A DNA stretch of 64,000 nucleotides from NCBI RefSeq assembly GCF_030272615.1, contig NC_081413.1:560205945-560269944 (forward strand). Direction: 5' to 3'. Both the position numbers and the translations under genes were made by a program. This document shows, one piece after another, positions 34,882 to 46,200 of this stretch. The DNA is from Cryptomeria japonica (lineage: Eukaryota > Streptophyta > Pinopsida > Cupressales > Cupressaceae). The first letter of the stretch is position 1; each line of letters opens with the position of its first letter. The notes below the pieces were generated by a model. The model saw only the letters and a program-made list of their open reading frames with translations, did no database searches and was not told the DNA's origin.

Positions 34882-37800
34882 CTAGTCTAGCACGTCATCC
34901 ACCCCCCGATCTTGCCGATCAATATTTCGGGAAGGCAGGAAACACGCTAGAGGAGGAACATCCAACACAGCAGATGGAGCTATCACAAGATCCAAACAAG
35001 GGCTATGTTCATGTTCCAAGCCACGTTGTTCTTGTCTAGGAGCTAGGATAAGTGCTTTAGAAAATTCGTTAGATAAATGGTTATCAATATCAACATATTC
35101 ATATTCACTATCAGAAGCAAGAGAAGTAACATTTTCATCATGAATAACATTTTCATCTATATCATCATCAAGATTTATAAAAATAGGATCTTTAACTCGC
35201 ACAGGATCAAAACCATCATGTATCTTATGTTTAGGAGATTTTGGCTCAATTTTCGGCTGAGGAGAAAATGGAATAATACTAGCTGAAGGTGTCTTTGGGG
35301 ATTGCAAAGTTTGAGAAGCAGCTGCACGAGCTCTAAGATGACGCTTTCATCAGCGTTCACGTGCAGAACGATTTCGTCTAGTCTTAGTAGGAAGTTGAGA
35401 AGATTGAGGAGGAGGAATGTTCTCATCCTTATCACTTGGGTGTTTAGGTTGTGGTCTCTTAGGTTGGACAATAGGAGAAGAGGAAGGTCTCTTCTCTCTA
35501 TAAGAGGAAGGAGGAGGAACTACTCCATATAAAGGAGGAATATCTGGTTTAGGAAGGAGACCAAGTCCATCATGACGAGGAGGTATAGGTCTACCTTTGG
35601 AAAGTTTATTAGACATAGACATAGTCACATCCATAGGGATGGGTTGGGAATCTTCTTGAGGAAAGACATTAGTTTTATCTTTCAAAGGAAGAACTTCCTT
35701 CTCAAGAATGATAGGAATATCAAGTTTGGGTGTTCTAGGTTCACTTAGAGATAGGATCATATCTTTTTTCCACTTTTGATAAGATTTGAAAAGATGATCA
35801 CTTCGCGGTGGAAGAGATTGGAATTGTTTAGGCCAAAAATAATCAATAGGAAGTTCTTTCAGCTGGTTTAAAGAGACTATGATTGACAGTAACAACTTCA
35901 CCGTTATGGGGAAATTTCAAACACTTGTGCATAGGAGAAGCAATAGCTTTCATGGAATATAGCCAAGGATAACCTAGCTTCACATGAAATTGTTCGGACG
36001 ATGGAATAATAGCAAAGCTCACATCAAGGGATTTGTTATGGACCTCAATAGGTAATGTAATAGAACCAATTGCAGGAGAAGAAAATGCATCAAATAATTT
36101 CACAACCACATTTGTTTTGTCATATATCACTTGATTCAATTGCAAAGTAAAAAGAAATTCTTCAGTAATGACATTAACCATGCAAGAAGGATCAATAAGC
36201 ACTCCACGACAAGGTGTATTCTTGACTTTTGCAACTATATATAGAGGACCATCAGGTGCCCTGATAGTTTCACTGGAATCAAATGTGATGGAAGGTTCTT
36301 TAGGGATTTTCTGCTGCTCTACAAAGTTAATCACATTCGGAGTCATAGACACAAGACCATCAGGCGAGAAAGAGGAATCATTAGTCTCAATCACATTAGA
36401 GGTATGAGAAGGTAATGGATCAGTAAAAATCTTAAGATTTTGGTTAGGAAGAGCTACAGATGTGTTGCCTTTATCATTCACACTTGAAACAGAGATAGTA
36501 TTATTATCAATCAAATCTTGAATTTTACCCTTTAAAGCAAAACATTTTTCAGTATCATGCCCAGGTTGACGATGAAATTGACAAAAAGATTTATTATCAA
36601 AATAGGGTGAATTAATCTTTGCAGGATCTATTTGCTTTATAGGATGGAGGGTAAGCACATTTTGTTCCAATAACTTATTCATAATACTATGCAATGATTC
36701 ATTCAAAGGAGTAAACTCTCTTTCTTTCTTGAAAAACTTAGAAATAGGAGGCACACCTGATGCTGCATTCACATTGTTGTTGGTGATATTTTCATTGAAC
36801 TTAATGAACTCTCTATTTGGTTTAAACTTCCCAAATGGTTGTTGACTACTATCACCCTTATCACTTGGAGCCATAGGATTTGCTTGTTCCATTTGGCTCA
36901 TAGTCAGTTGATAATTGTGAAGAGTTGCGCACAACTATTGGAAAGAAGTCAACTTAGAAAACATAAGTTTTTATCTAATATCTTTTTGTAGATTAGAAAT
37001 AAAGATTCTTTGAATATCATTGTCAGGTACTGGAAAAGAAATTTGAGCACACAAATGCTTATATCTACCAATGAAATCAGTCACTTTTTCTTTAACACCT
37101 TGTTTACAATGCATTAAATCAATCAAAGTAACTTTAGGACTTATATTGTTTTGAAATTATTGAATAAAAGCATTTGCAAGTTGTTGGAAAGAAGTAATAG
37201 AATAGGAAGGCAATGAGCAATACCATTGTAGAGCCTTATCTCTTAATGTTCTAGTAAATAGTTTCGCAAGCAACCTTTGGTCATGAGCAAAATCGGTACA
37301 TATTGTTTGAAAGGTCTTAACATGTGTTAGAGGATCACCTTTACCATTATAAAGCTCCAACTGTGGGATTTCAACATGCTTAGGGGGGATAGCTCGAACA
37401 ATGTCAAGAGAAAGTGGGCTCGCAACATCAAATGTGGGCACACTAAACTTAGATTGATTCATAGAGGCAATTTGCTGCTGTAAAGAAGAGACAGTTTGTG
37501 CAAGATTGTTAATGGTCGCTTCAGTCGAAGAGTTCATATTAGACATGTTAGATTGTGATGGAGGTATTATGTTATTGAAAGCAGGTATTGATTGAGAGTA
37601 AGGTGGCAGGACACTATGATAGTTAGTCATAGGAGATGATTGGAAAGAAGGAACACTACAAGGAGGAATGGAATGGTTAAACGAATTGCCCCCTTGCATC
37701 ATGTTCATTTGTGGAGATGTAATAGGAACACTCATCGAAGGAATGAATGAAGGAAGAGGGTTGATTGAAGAAGAAGGATAGCCCCCATGACTGGTGATCA

Positions 37801-38305
37801 TAGGTGGAATGTTTTGTATCGAAGTAGTCATTATGTTTGATGTAAAAGTAGGTATACTAGCAATAGAAGTTGTCAAAGGAATAGAATGATTGACTTGAGT
37901 AGGAGGTTGTGTATAACCTAAAGTTTCGGCATAACTCTTCATAGGCATCACATTCGAATCCACAATGTGTGCAATACTACGCAAAATATCAACTCCATTC
38001 TTATCACTTTGAACCATACGTTTTAGACCCTCAATTAAGGAAAGAGCTTGACTATCAGGGTATTCTTGAGACATCCATTGCTGAAAATCATCAAATTGGT
38101 TATCCAATTTCGAAAGTTGTTCTACAAAAACCTCATGGAGAGCTTCTTCATTATTAAGAGGATTAGAGGAATTACCCATGTCCTCATTAAAAAGGCCATT
38201 CAAATTAGGTTCCATCTCCTCGGTAATTAAACCTTGGAAATACGTAATTCTAAGGCTTCGTCTAACGGGAATAGTGTAAGTAGGGCTTATTGTTGTAAAA
38301 CTCAT
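34882..38305 (-). pseudogene. Element 2 gag with degenerate protease-like domain and proline-rich tail, broken
   Basis: Starts at ATG 38305 (MSFTTISPTYTIPVRRSLR). An N-terminal region of about 280 residues rich in S, P and N is followed by a retrotransposon gag domain (IPQLELYNGKGDPLTHVK through LLAKLFTRTL and ALQWYCSLPS). A stop replaces Q at 37157-37159. After it comes a zinc-knuckle-like CQFHRQPGHDTEKCFALKGK (about 36,520-36,580), as in Ogre/Tat gags. A protease-like fold then reads GVLIDPSCMVNVITEEFL and LGYPWLYSMKAIASPMHKC, in which the catalytic D-T/S-G is D-P-S. A frameshift near 35,860 leads to a proline-rich tail, then two adjacent TGA stops (35347-35352), then an acidic tail ending at 34882. 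The protein is far shorter than an autonomous gag-pol. Confidence 0.85.
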
Positions 38306-39490
38306 GCACTAGAGAGGGAGAGAAGATTTTGAATTTTGAATTTATTTTTGAATTTAGAGGTAGCAAATTTCAATAAAATCAGCCAATCTCCTAGATTTAA
38401 GCTGTTAAATGCAATCATGACAATCTCCCAAAATTTCGAAAAAAATGTCAGGGACCGTGGCAAACGGAGTGCACATGGTCCTCGCAACTTTTTTCAAAAT
38501 TTTCAGGGATGAAGGTTATGATGATTTTAAAGCTAATCTGAAAAAATTGAGTGATTTTAAGATCTGTAGATAGGTCAAATTTAAAGTTGCAATCTCAAAA
38601 TTGAACCCTACCAAGATTGTTGAAAAATGCAAAATTTGAATTTTGAAAAAGAGAGGGAAACTGAAATTTTGAATTTTATGATTTTAGAGGGAATACTAAA
38701 AGCACCGCAGGCTTTGAAATTTAAAATTTGACTCAATTTCATGCAAAATTTGATTTTGAAAGTGGAAATCAAAGTTGTTGCAATTAAACACTTAATTTCA
38801 AAAGTCACAAATTGCAAAAAATTTGAATAAAGCACTGAAACTTCGAATGAATGCCAGCACACTTTTCAGATTTAGGACAGTAAGAAACACAATTTTAACA
38901 CAAAATTTCAATTTCAATAATTTTTGAATGATTAAAAGCCTTAATCCAAGCAATCACTAGACCAACTTTGACTTTAATTTTGAAAGTGTTAAAATTGATG
39001 GAATCAGCCAAGATTCTGGATTCTAGCAGAAAAATACAGTACGATCTAGCTCCCGAAATTTCGGAAAAAATGTCAGGGACGATGGCGCTCAGGGTGCACA
39101 CGGTCCTCGCAACTTTTTTCAAAATTTTCAGGGATGAGAGATTTTATGATTTTGTTGCGGAATCCAAAGTTACAACCGATTTGGAGGTGTTTTGATCAGT
39201 GAAATCATCGGTCAAAGGTCGAATCAAGAGGGTTTTAAAAGTTAGGGTTTTGACACTTAACTACTTAATTTTCAGAATTAAAGCACAAATATGAATTGAC
39301 AATTTGCAATAGAAGGGTAGATCTGAAACAAGCATTAACAATTAAACATTTCACAAGCTCAATTACTAAAAAGAAAATTTAGGGTTTTTATGCAGTTAAC
39401 CTCTAAAATTTGCAAAAGATCAAACATGGAAATGTAATTAAGGAAGCAAAACTTTTTTTAGAGCTAACCATGAATAATTAGAATTAGGAT
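38306..39490 (-). other. Untranslated leader of element 2
   Basis: About 1.2 kb of AT-rich leader between primer site and gag. It holds two copies of a stem-loop-like block (38452-38481 and 39077-39106), each followed by cgcaacttttttcaaaattttcagggatg. The LTR has another version and the leader of element 1 has one at about 41,384-41,410. Confidence 0.65.
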
Positions 39491-39512
39491 GTTCACGTCG
39501 GGTTCACCAAAA
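39491..39512 (-). promoter_or_regulatory. Primer binding site of element 2
   Basis: The + strand gttcacgtcgggttcaccaa; the complement ttggtgaacccgacgtgaac abuts the LTR at 39513. The same site is seen in element 1 with two changes. Confidence 0.7.
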
Positions 39513-40709
39513 TGTAAAGCGGAAAATCGAACCCTAGGTGTTCCCCCCACTCCAAGGAGAGAGAAAGGAGGTCACTAGGATTGACGATTTTCACTTAGGA
39601 GAGACTTTACATTCAAAAGAGGGGTTGAAACTCACAAGATCCAATCCCACACAATGCAAGATTGAATTCTAAATGAGTTTCAAGGGTTGAGACAACAAGG
39701 ATACCCTCTTTTGTAAAGAATGTAGATAGAAGGATTGAACTAGTAGTGTAGATAAAAATAAGAAAGATTCGCTTGTAGACAGAGAAAGGGACATGGGATG
39801 AAGCTACAGACCTGAAATTAGTAGTAAAATGTCAAGATGATGCTGTCCTACAAGTTTGAGCGAAAGTTGATGGGACGATGGTGCCCAGAGTGCACACGGT
39901 CCTCCAAAAAATCCGCGAAACGAAGGGGGATCTGTTCATCTCTGCACAAGGATTCCAGATCTTCAATTATAGCTGCGTACCTGCAATCTACACACAGAAA
40001 AGAGAGGACGATTGGGGGGTTAGGGATTAGGGGTTTGCCTTCAGTTCAAACCCCGGTTTTGGAATTAACTAAGAAATGAGAATGATGTAATTGTAAATGT
40101 TTGTTATGTAATCAAGTACTGATACCTTGTTGTAAGAATGTTTGTATTCTTACATGCGAAGGTGTAATGATGCTGTATGTTGTATGTTGTAGGTGATCTC
40201 CTCTTCAATGGTTGAATCCTTGTCTTGAATGCAACACCTAGCCTTGAATGGAGACCTAGAATGCTCAATTGCTTGAAGGAATGCTTGAATGCTTGAATGT
40301 TTGCCTATCGCTTCTGCCTCTTGCACACATATATTTTTCGCCCTTTTACTACCCACCCCTTTCTGGGAGGGGAAATGCAGTTTATATAATTGTCAATTAG
40401 GGTTAGGAGACTGATTTTTCCGACCTTAGGCCGACCTAGGAGCATTATTTTCCAAATTGCAAACTTGAAGACCCGATGCCCAACAAGAGACTGGGCCCAA
40501 AATAGGGCTAGGGACCAGGGCGCTGGGCGCCATGGTCCCACCTCCCGGGACAGCAGGGTGCAAGGAGGATCAGGCCAAGGTGCAAAAAGATGTAGTTTTT
40601 AGTGTCGTAAACAGGTTTTGGGGTCTCCATTCAGGTTCAATGTTGCGCCGCCATCGTGAAGACCCAAATGTAGTCAAAATTGCAAGTGTCACAATTTTAC
40701 GACACTACA
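39513..40709 (-). mobile_element. 5' LTR of element 2
   Basis: 1197 bp, the same length as its partner, starting tgtaaagcgg and ending cactaca. A GC-rich near-palindrome with gggacca and tggtccc arms is at 40511-40539. Confidence 0.9.
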
Positions 40710-40714
40710 CTTTC

Positions 40715-41680
40715 CTTTGAATAAAATTGCATATTTTTCATTTGCAAGTTTCAAATTTCTGCAAACTTAGTGGTTAAATCATTAAAAACCCTAGTTTTTA
40801 AAATTAAAATTGAACTTGTGATTTGTAAAAATTGCTTCTGGTTATCCTAGATCTGAAAAATTGTTTTGTTTATCAAATTCAATTTCCTCATTGTCTTGTT
40901 CAATTTGCAAATCAAATTTACAAAATTAAGAGGTTACTTGTTAAAACCCTAGTTTTCAAAAATCTTCTTGAACTTGTGCAAAAATTGGATTTCCATTTAA
41001 TTTTCAGATTTTTTATTGTTCCCAGACTTGTTTTCATTCCAACAATTCAAATTTTCAATTTCCCTCCTTTTTCCCAAAATTCAAATTTTAAAATTAAGTG
41101 GTTAGGTCATAAAACCCTAATTTTCAAACTTAATTGGATTTTGTGCAAATTTCAATCAATTTCATTCAAATTCAGATTTCTAAAGGCGTCCCTATCCATT
41201 AGGTTTGACCTTTTTCAAATTTGCAATTCAATTCCCCTTTTTCTTCAAAACCCTAATAGGGTCCTATTTTTACATTTGAACCTTCATTTCGCCCATCTAG
41301 AGGTTGTAAAATTCGTCAATATTTTGGGGTTAGCTTTGAAATCATCGTAATATTCATCCCTGAAAATTTTGAAAAAAGTTGGTGGGACCATGTGAATTCC
41401 CTTCACGGTCGTGGACTTTTTTCTTGAAATTTTGAGAGACTGTTATGACTGTATTTAATATCCCAAATCTAGAAGATTGACTAATTTTGTCGATTTTTAA
41501 TCCCTCTAGAATCGGAAATACCTCCAAAATTCAACATTTCAAATTTGAAGAAATTTTCTAATTAAGAGGTTAATTATAGTCTATCTTGATTTTAAAAATT
41601 CAGATTTTAAAATTAAGTGGTATTCCTTTGGCCCTAATTTTAAAATTCCAATTTCCTTTCATTTTTGGAAATTGTGTCAT
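40715..41680 (+). other. Leader of element 1, part 1
   Basis: AT-rich leader resuming after element 2. It is homologous to the leader of element 2 around 41,355-41,480, with a stem-loop-like block at about 41,384-41,410. It is interrupted by element 3 at 41,687 and continues at 49,333-49,525. One open frame of 172 codons (40832-41350) has low-complexity F/L/N-rich composition and no recognisable domain. Confidence 0.55.
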
Positions 41681-41686
41681 CCTCTT

Positions 41687-43192
41687 TGGTGCAGGGGCAC
41701 AAGACTAAAATTAATCATTTCTTCTTCAATGAATTTCATGTTTTGTTTCAAGGTGTTGTAAGGGACCTTAGAATCCCATTTTCATGTTTATTTTGGATAA
41801 TAAAGTCCTCATAGTCCATTTTTGTAAGGCCTAGTGGCCTAGGGTGCTTTATAAACTCTATGGTCAACTATGGTCAAAAGGACTTAGGATGTGTGGATTT
41901 AGTGATTCAAGTGTATTTTGGTCTAATTAGGTCCAAAATAATATGTTTAGGCTCCTAGGTCTATGTTTGAAGATAGTTTGTTGGTAAAATACAAAATTGT
42001 CAAAAAATTGACAAATGTTGTCAATATTGGTGAACAACTTTTTGAAAAGTTGTTAAAATCAATCCCTAACATTCACAACCACCTGATTTCGGTTGGAACA
42101 TGTTGGGATGGCTATATTATGCCTCAACAAACCAATTTGGAGGTTGGTTGAAGAATAATGTGAAAGTTGATAATTTGAAGCAATAAAAATTCTGTATTTT
42201 CCTGCAAATTTGCTGCTATTTTGGTTGGTACGGGCTTGTACGATCTGAAAACTGAAAAATTCTTCCATGATGAGTTAGAGGGGTGAAATACCTTTCATTT
42301 GAGTCCAACTAGAGCATTTGAAGTGGAGAAATAAGCGAGATATCAAAGTTTTAGTGAAGACAGCCCGTGAAAGGGCATAAACCTAGGGTTTCACATTTCT
42401 TTTCCCTTTTCTTCCATTTTAACCATGAAAAAAATCTAAAACTCGGTTGGATGGAAGATTTGGGACTGTATTTTAAGATTTTCTTTGTTTCAAACCTGGA
42501 GGAAGTGTTTGGAAAGAGCAGAAATTAAAAGAAGCCAGACATCTCTATGTGGCTGGCAATGCAAAAGTAGTAAAAAGACACAAAAAAACCCCATAACTAT
42601 TGGTGAATTGTAAACTAGTGTATAAAACCTTGGAATTTGCATTATTTTGGATTCCCATAAATTCTCAAAGTCATACTTTTTTGATATGGTGTGTAAAAAT
42701 GGTACTTCCTTCATTAAGTGCTTGAATTAGTCCTTGTTGTCATCATTGAGGGTTTGGTAGAAATGTGGTTTGTTGAAGCCTTCAAGCCCTTTCCTTTTGG
42801 AAAAAGTGCTGCCCAGGGGAGTGTATTTGATGTGTGCAATAAAATCTAGGTGTCCTTTGGAGATTTTGTGTTGTAAGCCAAAAAGTTGTTTTTGGAGACT
42901 AGTGGGCCTAGAGAGCCAAATTGGGCTTGGATACCTTGGGGACTTGGAGGAGAAAACCAGAGGGTGGATTTGGATATTTTATGATCCATTAGACCTATCA
43001 AACCTGTACAAGGCTTTGGGAAACATATAAACCTTACTTGGAGGGGAGGGAGCCATTTGAGCACTTTTTGAGCATTTTGCCTGTGGGGTTGTTAATCCAT
43101 TAATGGTGACTTTTGTGAAATGTCTCAATGGGGGGTTATGGGGAAGGAAAAATATGTGTTGAGATGTTATATTTGTTCTTGTAAGGTGTGAG
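41687..43192 (+). mobile_element. 5' LTR of element 3, 3' end missing
   Basis: 1506 bp shared with the right LTR. A TATA-like tataaaa is at 42621-42627. Several short open frames are duplicated at the same offset in the other LTR and are not taken as genes. Confidence 0.8.
42621..42627 (+). promoter_or_regulatory. Candidate TATA box in the element 3 LTR
   Basis: tataaaa in the context agtgtataaaacctt, roughly two-thirds into the LTR. The same box is at 48740-48746 in the right LTR. A second candidate, tataaacc, is at about 43,026. Position is compatible with a U3/R boundary, but no transcription start can be seen from sequence. Confidence 0.35.
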
Positions 43193-43204
43193 TTGTCCTC
43201 AAGG

Positions 43205-46200
43205 ATGACTAATGCACAAATAGTGAAGTTTTTGAAGGATCAAAACTTGGTTCACAAGATTGATTCCTTGCAGAAGGAGGTTGATAGACTTAATGGGGAA
43301 CTTCGTAAGAAAAGTGGTGGAAACTTTGATTTTGTTGAAGAGGGGAGTGATGAGGAACCCCTTGAGCAGGATAAAGAAGAAGAAGTGCCTGCTGATCAGA
43401 GACTACTTGTGAAGACCTTGAAGGCCATGGAGAGAAGGACCATGGATGTTAGGTTGGACCTACCTTCCTATGATGGAAACTTGAATCCAGATGCTGTTGT
43501 GGATTGGATTGATGCCCTCACTAGCTTCTTTGAATGTGAAGACATACCTGAAAATCAGAGAGTTAAGATTGCTAAGTCTAAGTTGAAGGGACCAGCCCTT
43601 ACATGGTGGAATTTCACTCAAGATGATAGGGTGAAGGAGAAGAAGAATCCAGTGACCACTTGGAAGAAGATGGTTGCATTGATCAGGGATGCATATGTTC
43701 CTGATGATTATGAAGTCCAACTTCATAAGAGGAGAATGAGTTTGAGACAAAAGGAGATGAGTGTCTCAGATTATACTCAAGAGTTCCATAAATTGGTGAT
43801 GAAGTCCAAGGTAGTGGAGCCTGAATGTGTGAAGCTTGCAAGATATTTGCAAGGGTTGAGAATTACCATTCAAGATGAACTCAGTCTAAGCAGCCCTCCC
43901 ACAGTCCAAAAATGCTTTCAACTTGCTTTGAAGGTTGAGGAGAAACTCAAGAGGAAGAGTGATCAAAGTGGAAGAGGGAGAGGGCAAAAAGACTTTGGAA
44001 ATAGGGGCAGAAATATGTCTCAAGGAAGAGGACAAGGTTCCAAAGACCTTGGTGAATCAAGTCAAGGAAATGAACAAGGGGAAGGCAGCTCTAGAGGATC
44101 TTTCAGAGGAAAGAGAGGAAGCTTTAGAGGAAGAGGTAGTGGAAGAGGCCTAGAAGGCATAAAATGCTATAGGTGTCATCAAATGGGGCATGTTGCATCC
44201 AAATGTCCAGAGAAGGCAAACAAACAAGGTGAAAGGAGAGCAAATTTGGTGAGAGATGAAGACACACATAGTGTTCACTCTCATGGATCCTTTGTGCAGC
44301 CTGAACAAGGAGAGATCATGATGATGAGGAGGACATTGATCAAAGCACCTAGTCCACTAGAGCCACCCCAAAGGAAGGCACTTTTTAGAACTACTTGTAG
44401 AAGTGGTGACAAAGTATGTAGTGTGATGATTGATTCAGGTTCTACTGATAATTTGCTGTCCATTGAGGCAGTAGAGAAACTAAAATTGAAGAGGATTAAG
44501 CATCCAAGACCCTACAAGGTCTCATGGCTTACAAAGGGGCAGCAAACCATCATTGAAGAACAAGCATGGGTGGAGTTTTCTATTGGCAAGTACAAGGACA
44601 AGGTACTTTGTGACATTGTACCCATGGATGCATGCCATTTGCTGCTTGGCAGGCCATGGCAATATGACATGAAGTCAAGGCATGATGGTGAGAAGAACAC
44701 ATACACCATTTGGTATAAAGGTGAGAAGGTAACTTTACTACCCCTACCTGATAATGGTGAAGAAGCAAAGGACTCTAAAATCATGTTTGTAGGTGAGAAA
44801 GAGTTTTTAGAATGCTTGAAAGAGGAGGATACTCCTTGTTATGCTTTGGTTGTGTTGCCAAAACAGGAAGAAAAGAAGGTGCACAAAAAGAAGGAAGAAT
44901 CTAGGAGGATAGGACCAAAGGAGGTGGCTGATTTGCTTGAGACCTACAAAGACATTGTAACCAAGGAGTTACCTGATTCCTTACCTCCTATTAGAGAGAT
45001 TAGCCATAACATTGATCTGATTCCAGGGGCTACACTTCCCAATAAGGCTGCCTATAAGTTAACACCCCAACAAAATGAGGAAATGGCAAGACAAATCCAG
45101 GAACTCTTAGATAAGGGTTTGATTTCTAAAAGTATGAGTCCATGTGCTGTTCCAGCTGTGCTAGCACCTAAGAAAGAAGGTACATGGAGGTTATGTATAG
45201 ACTCAAGGGCCATTAACAGGATCACTATCAGGTATAGGTTCCCTATGCCTAGGATTGAGGACTTGTTGGATCATCTAGGGGGTGCAAGGTGGTATTCAAA
45301 GGTGGATTTGAAGAGTGGATACCATCAGATCAGAATAAGGGCTGGAGATGAATGGAAGACAACATTCAAGACTAATGAAGGCCTCTATGAATGGAGGGTT
45401 ATGCCCTTTGGTTTGTCCAATGCACCTAGTACATTCATGAGACTCATGAATGAGGTCTTGAAACCTTTTCTTGGTAAATTTGTCATTGTTTACTTGGATG
45501 ATATTCTCATATTCAGTAAGAATAGAGATGAACATGTGCAGCATTTGAATTTGGTCCTTAAAAGATTGCAAGAGGCTAAGCTCCTAATCAATATAGACAA
45601 GTGTCTTTTCATGCAGGAAGAGTTGGTGTATCTTGGTTTCATTGTTTCAGGTGGAAGTGTCAAGATGGATCCTGAGAAGGTGGAGAGCATCTTGAATTGG
45701 CCTTCTCCAAGGTCAATGACTGAAGTTAGAAGCTTCCATGGCTTGGCTTCCTTTTACAGGAAGTTTATAAGAGGCTTTAGCCAAGTTTGTGCACCTATCC
45801 TAGATACAATCAAGGGAGGACAAAAGTGCAAGTTTGTATGGACCAAGGAGGCTGAGGAGGCTTTTCAAAGTCTCAAACAAAAGGTAGCAAAGCAGCCTAT
45901 ACTTGCTTTTCCAGATTTTCAAAAGGTTTTTACTATTGAATGTGATGCATCTAATGTTGCAATAGGGGCTGTTTTGAGTCAAGAGGGTAGGCCCATTGCA
46001 TTCTTTAGTGAGAAACTTAATGAGGCAAAGAGAAAGTATTCCTCATATGATTTGGAAATGTATGCACTTGTACAAGCTTTGAAAAAGTGGAGGCATTACC
46101 TCCTTCCAAAAGAGTTTGTTGTTTTTACAGACAATCAGGCACTTAGCTTCTTGAATAGCCAAGAGAAGTTGAGTCACAAGCATATGAAATGGGTAGAATC

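Larger units (their letters stand above)
32932..40709 (-). mobile_element. Element 2: complete non-autonomous sister of element 1, reverse orientation
   Basis: Two 1197-bp LTRs (32932-34128 and 39513-40709), equal in length and differing by a few percent of positions, enclose a minus-strand gag/protease-like coding region. Target duplications ctttc are at 32927-32931 and 40710-40714. The primer site is next to the right LTR and the polypurine tract next to the left LTR. It inserted just past the primer site of element 1. At 7778 bp it is the clean reference copy for this family. No RT or integrase region exists between the protease-like part and the 3' end. Confidence 0.9.

Noticed and set aside
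40832-41350. 172-codon frame in the element 1 leader
   Set aside because: Phe/Leu/Asn-rich translation of AT-rich leader, with no counterpart frame in the element 2 leader and no domain.
41963-43064. Short open frames in the element 3 LTR, repeated at 48082-49183
   Set aside because: Preserved in both copies only because the LTRs are almost identical; there is no domain, and frames lie on both strands.
43193-43204. Start of the chromovirus polyprotein at 43193
   Set aside because: That codon is TTG. The first ATG in frame is at 43205, which I use as the start.
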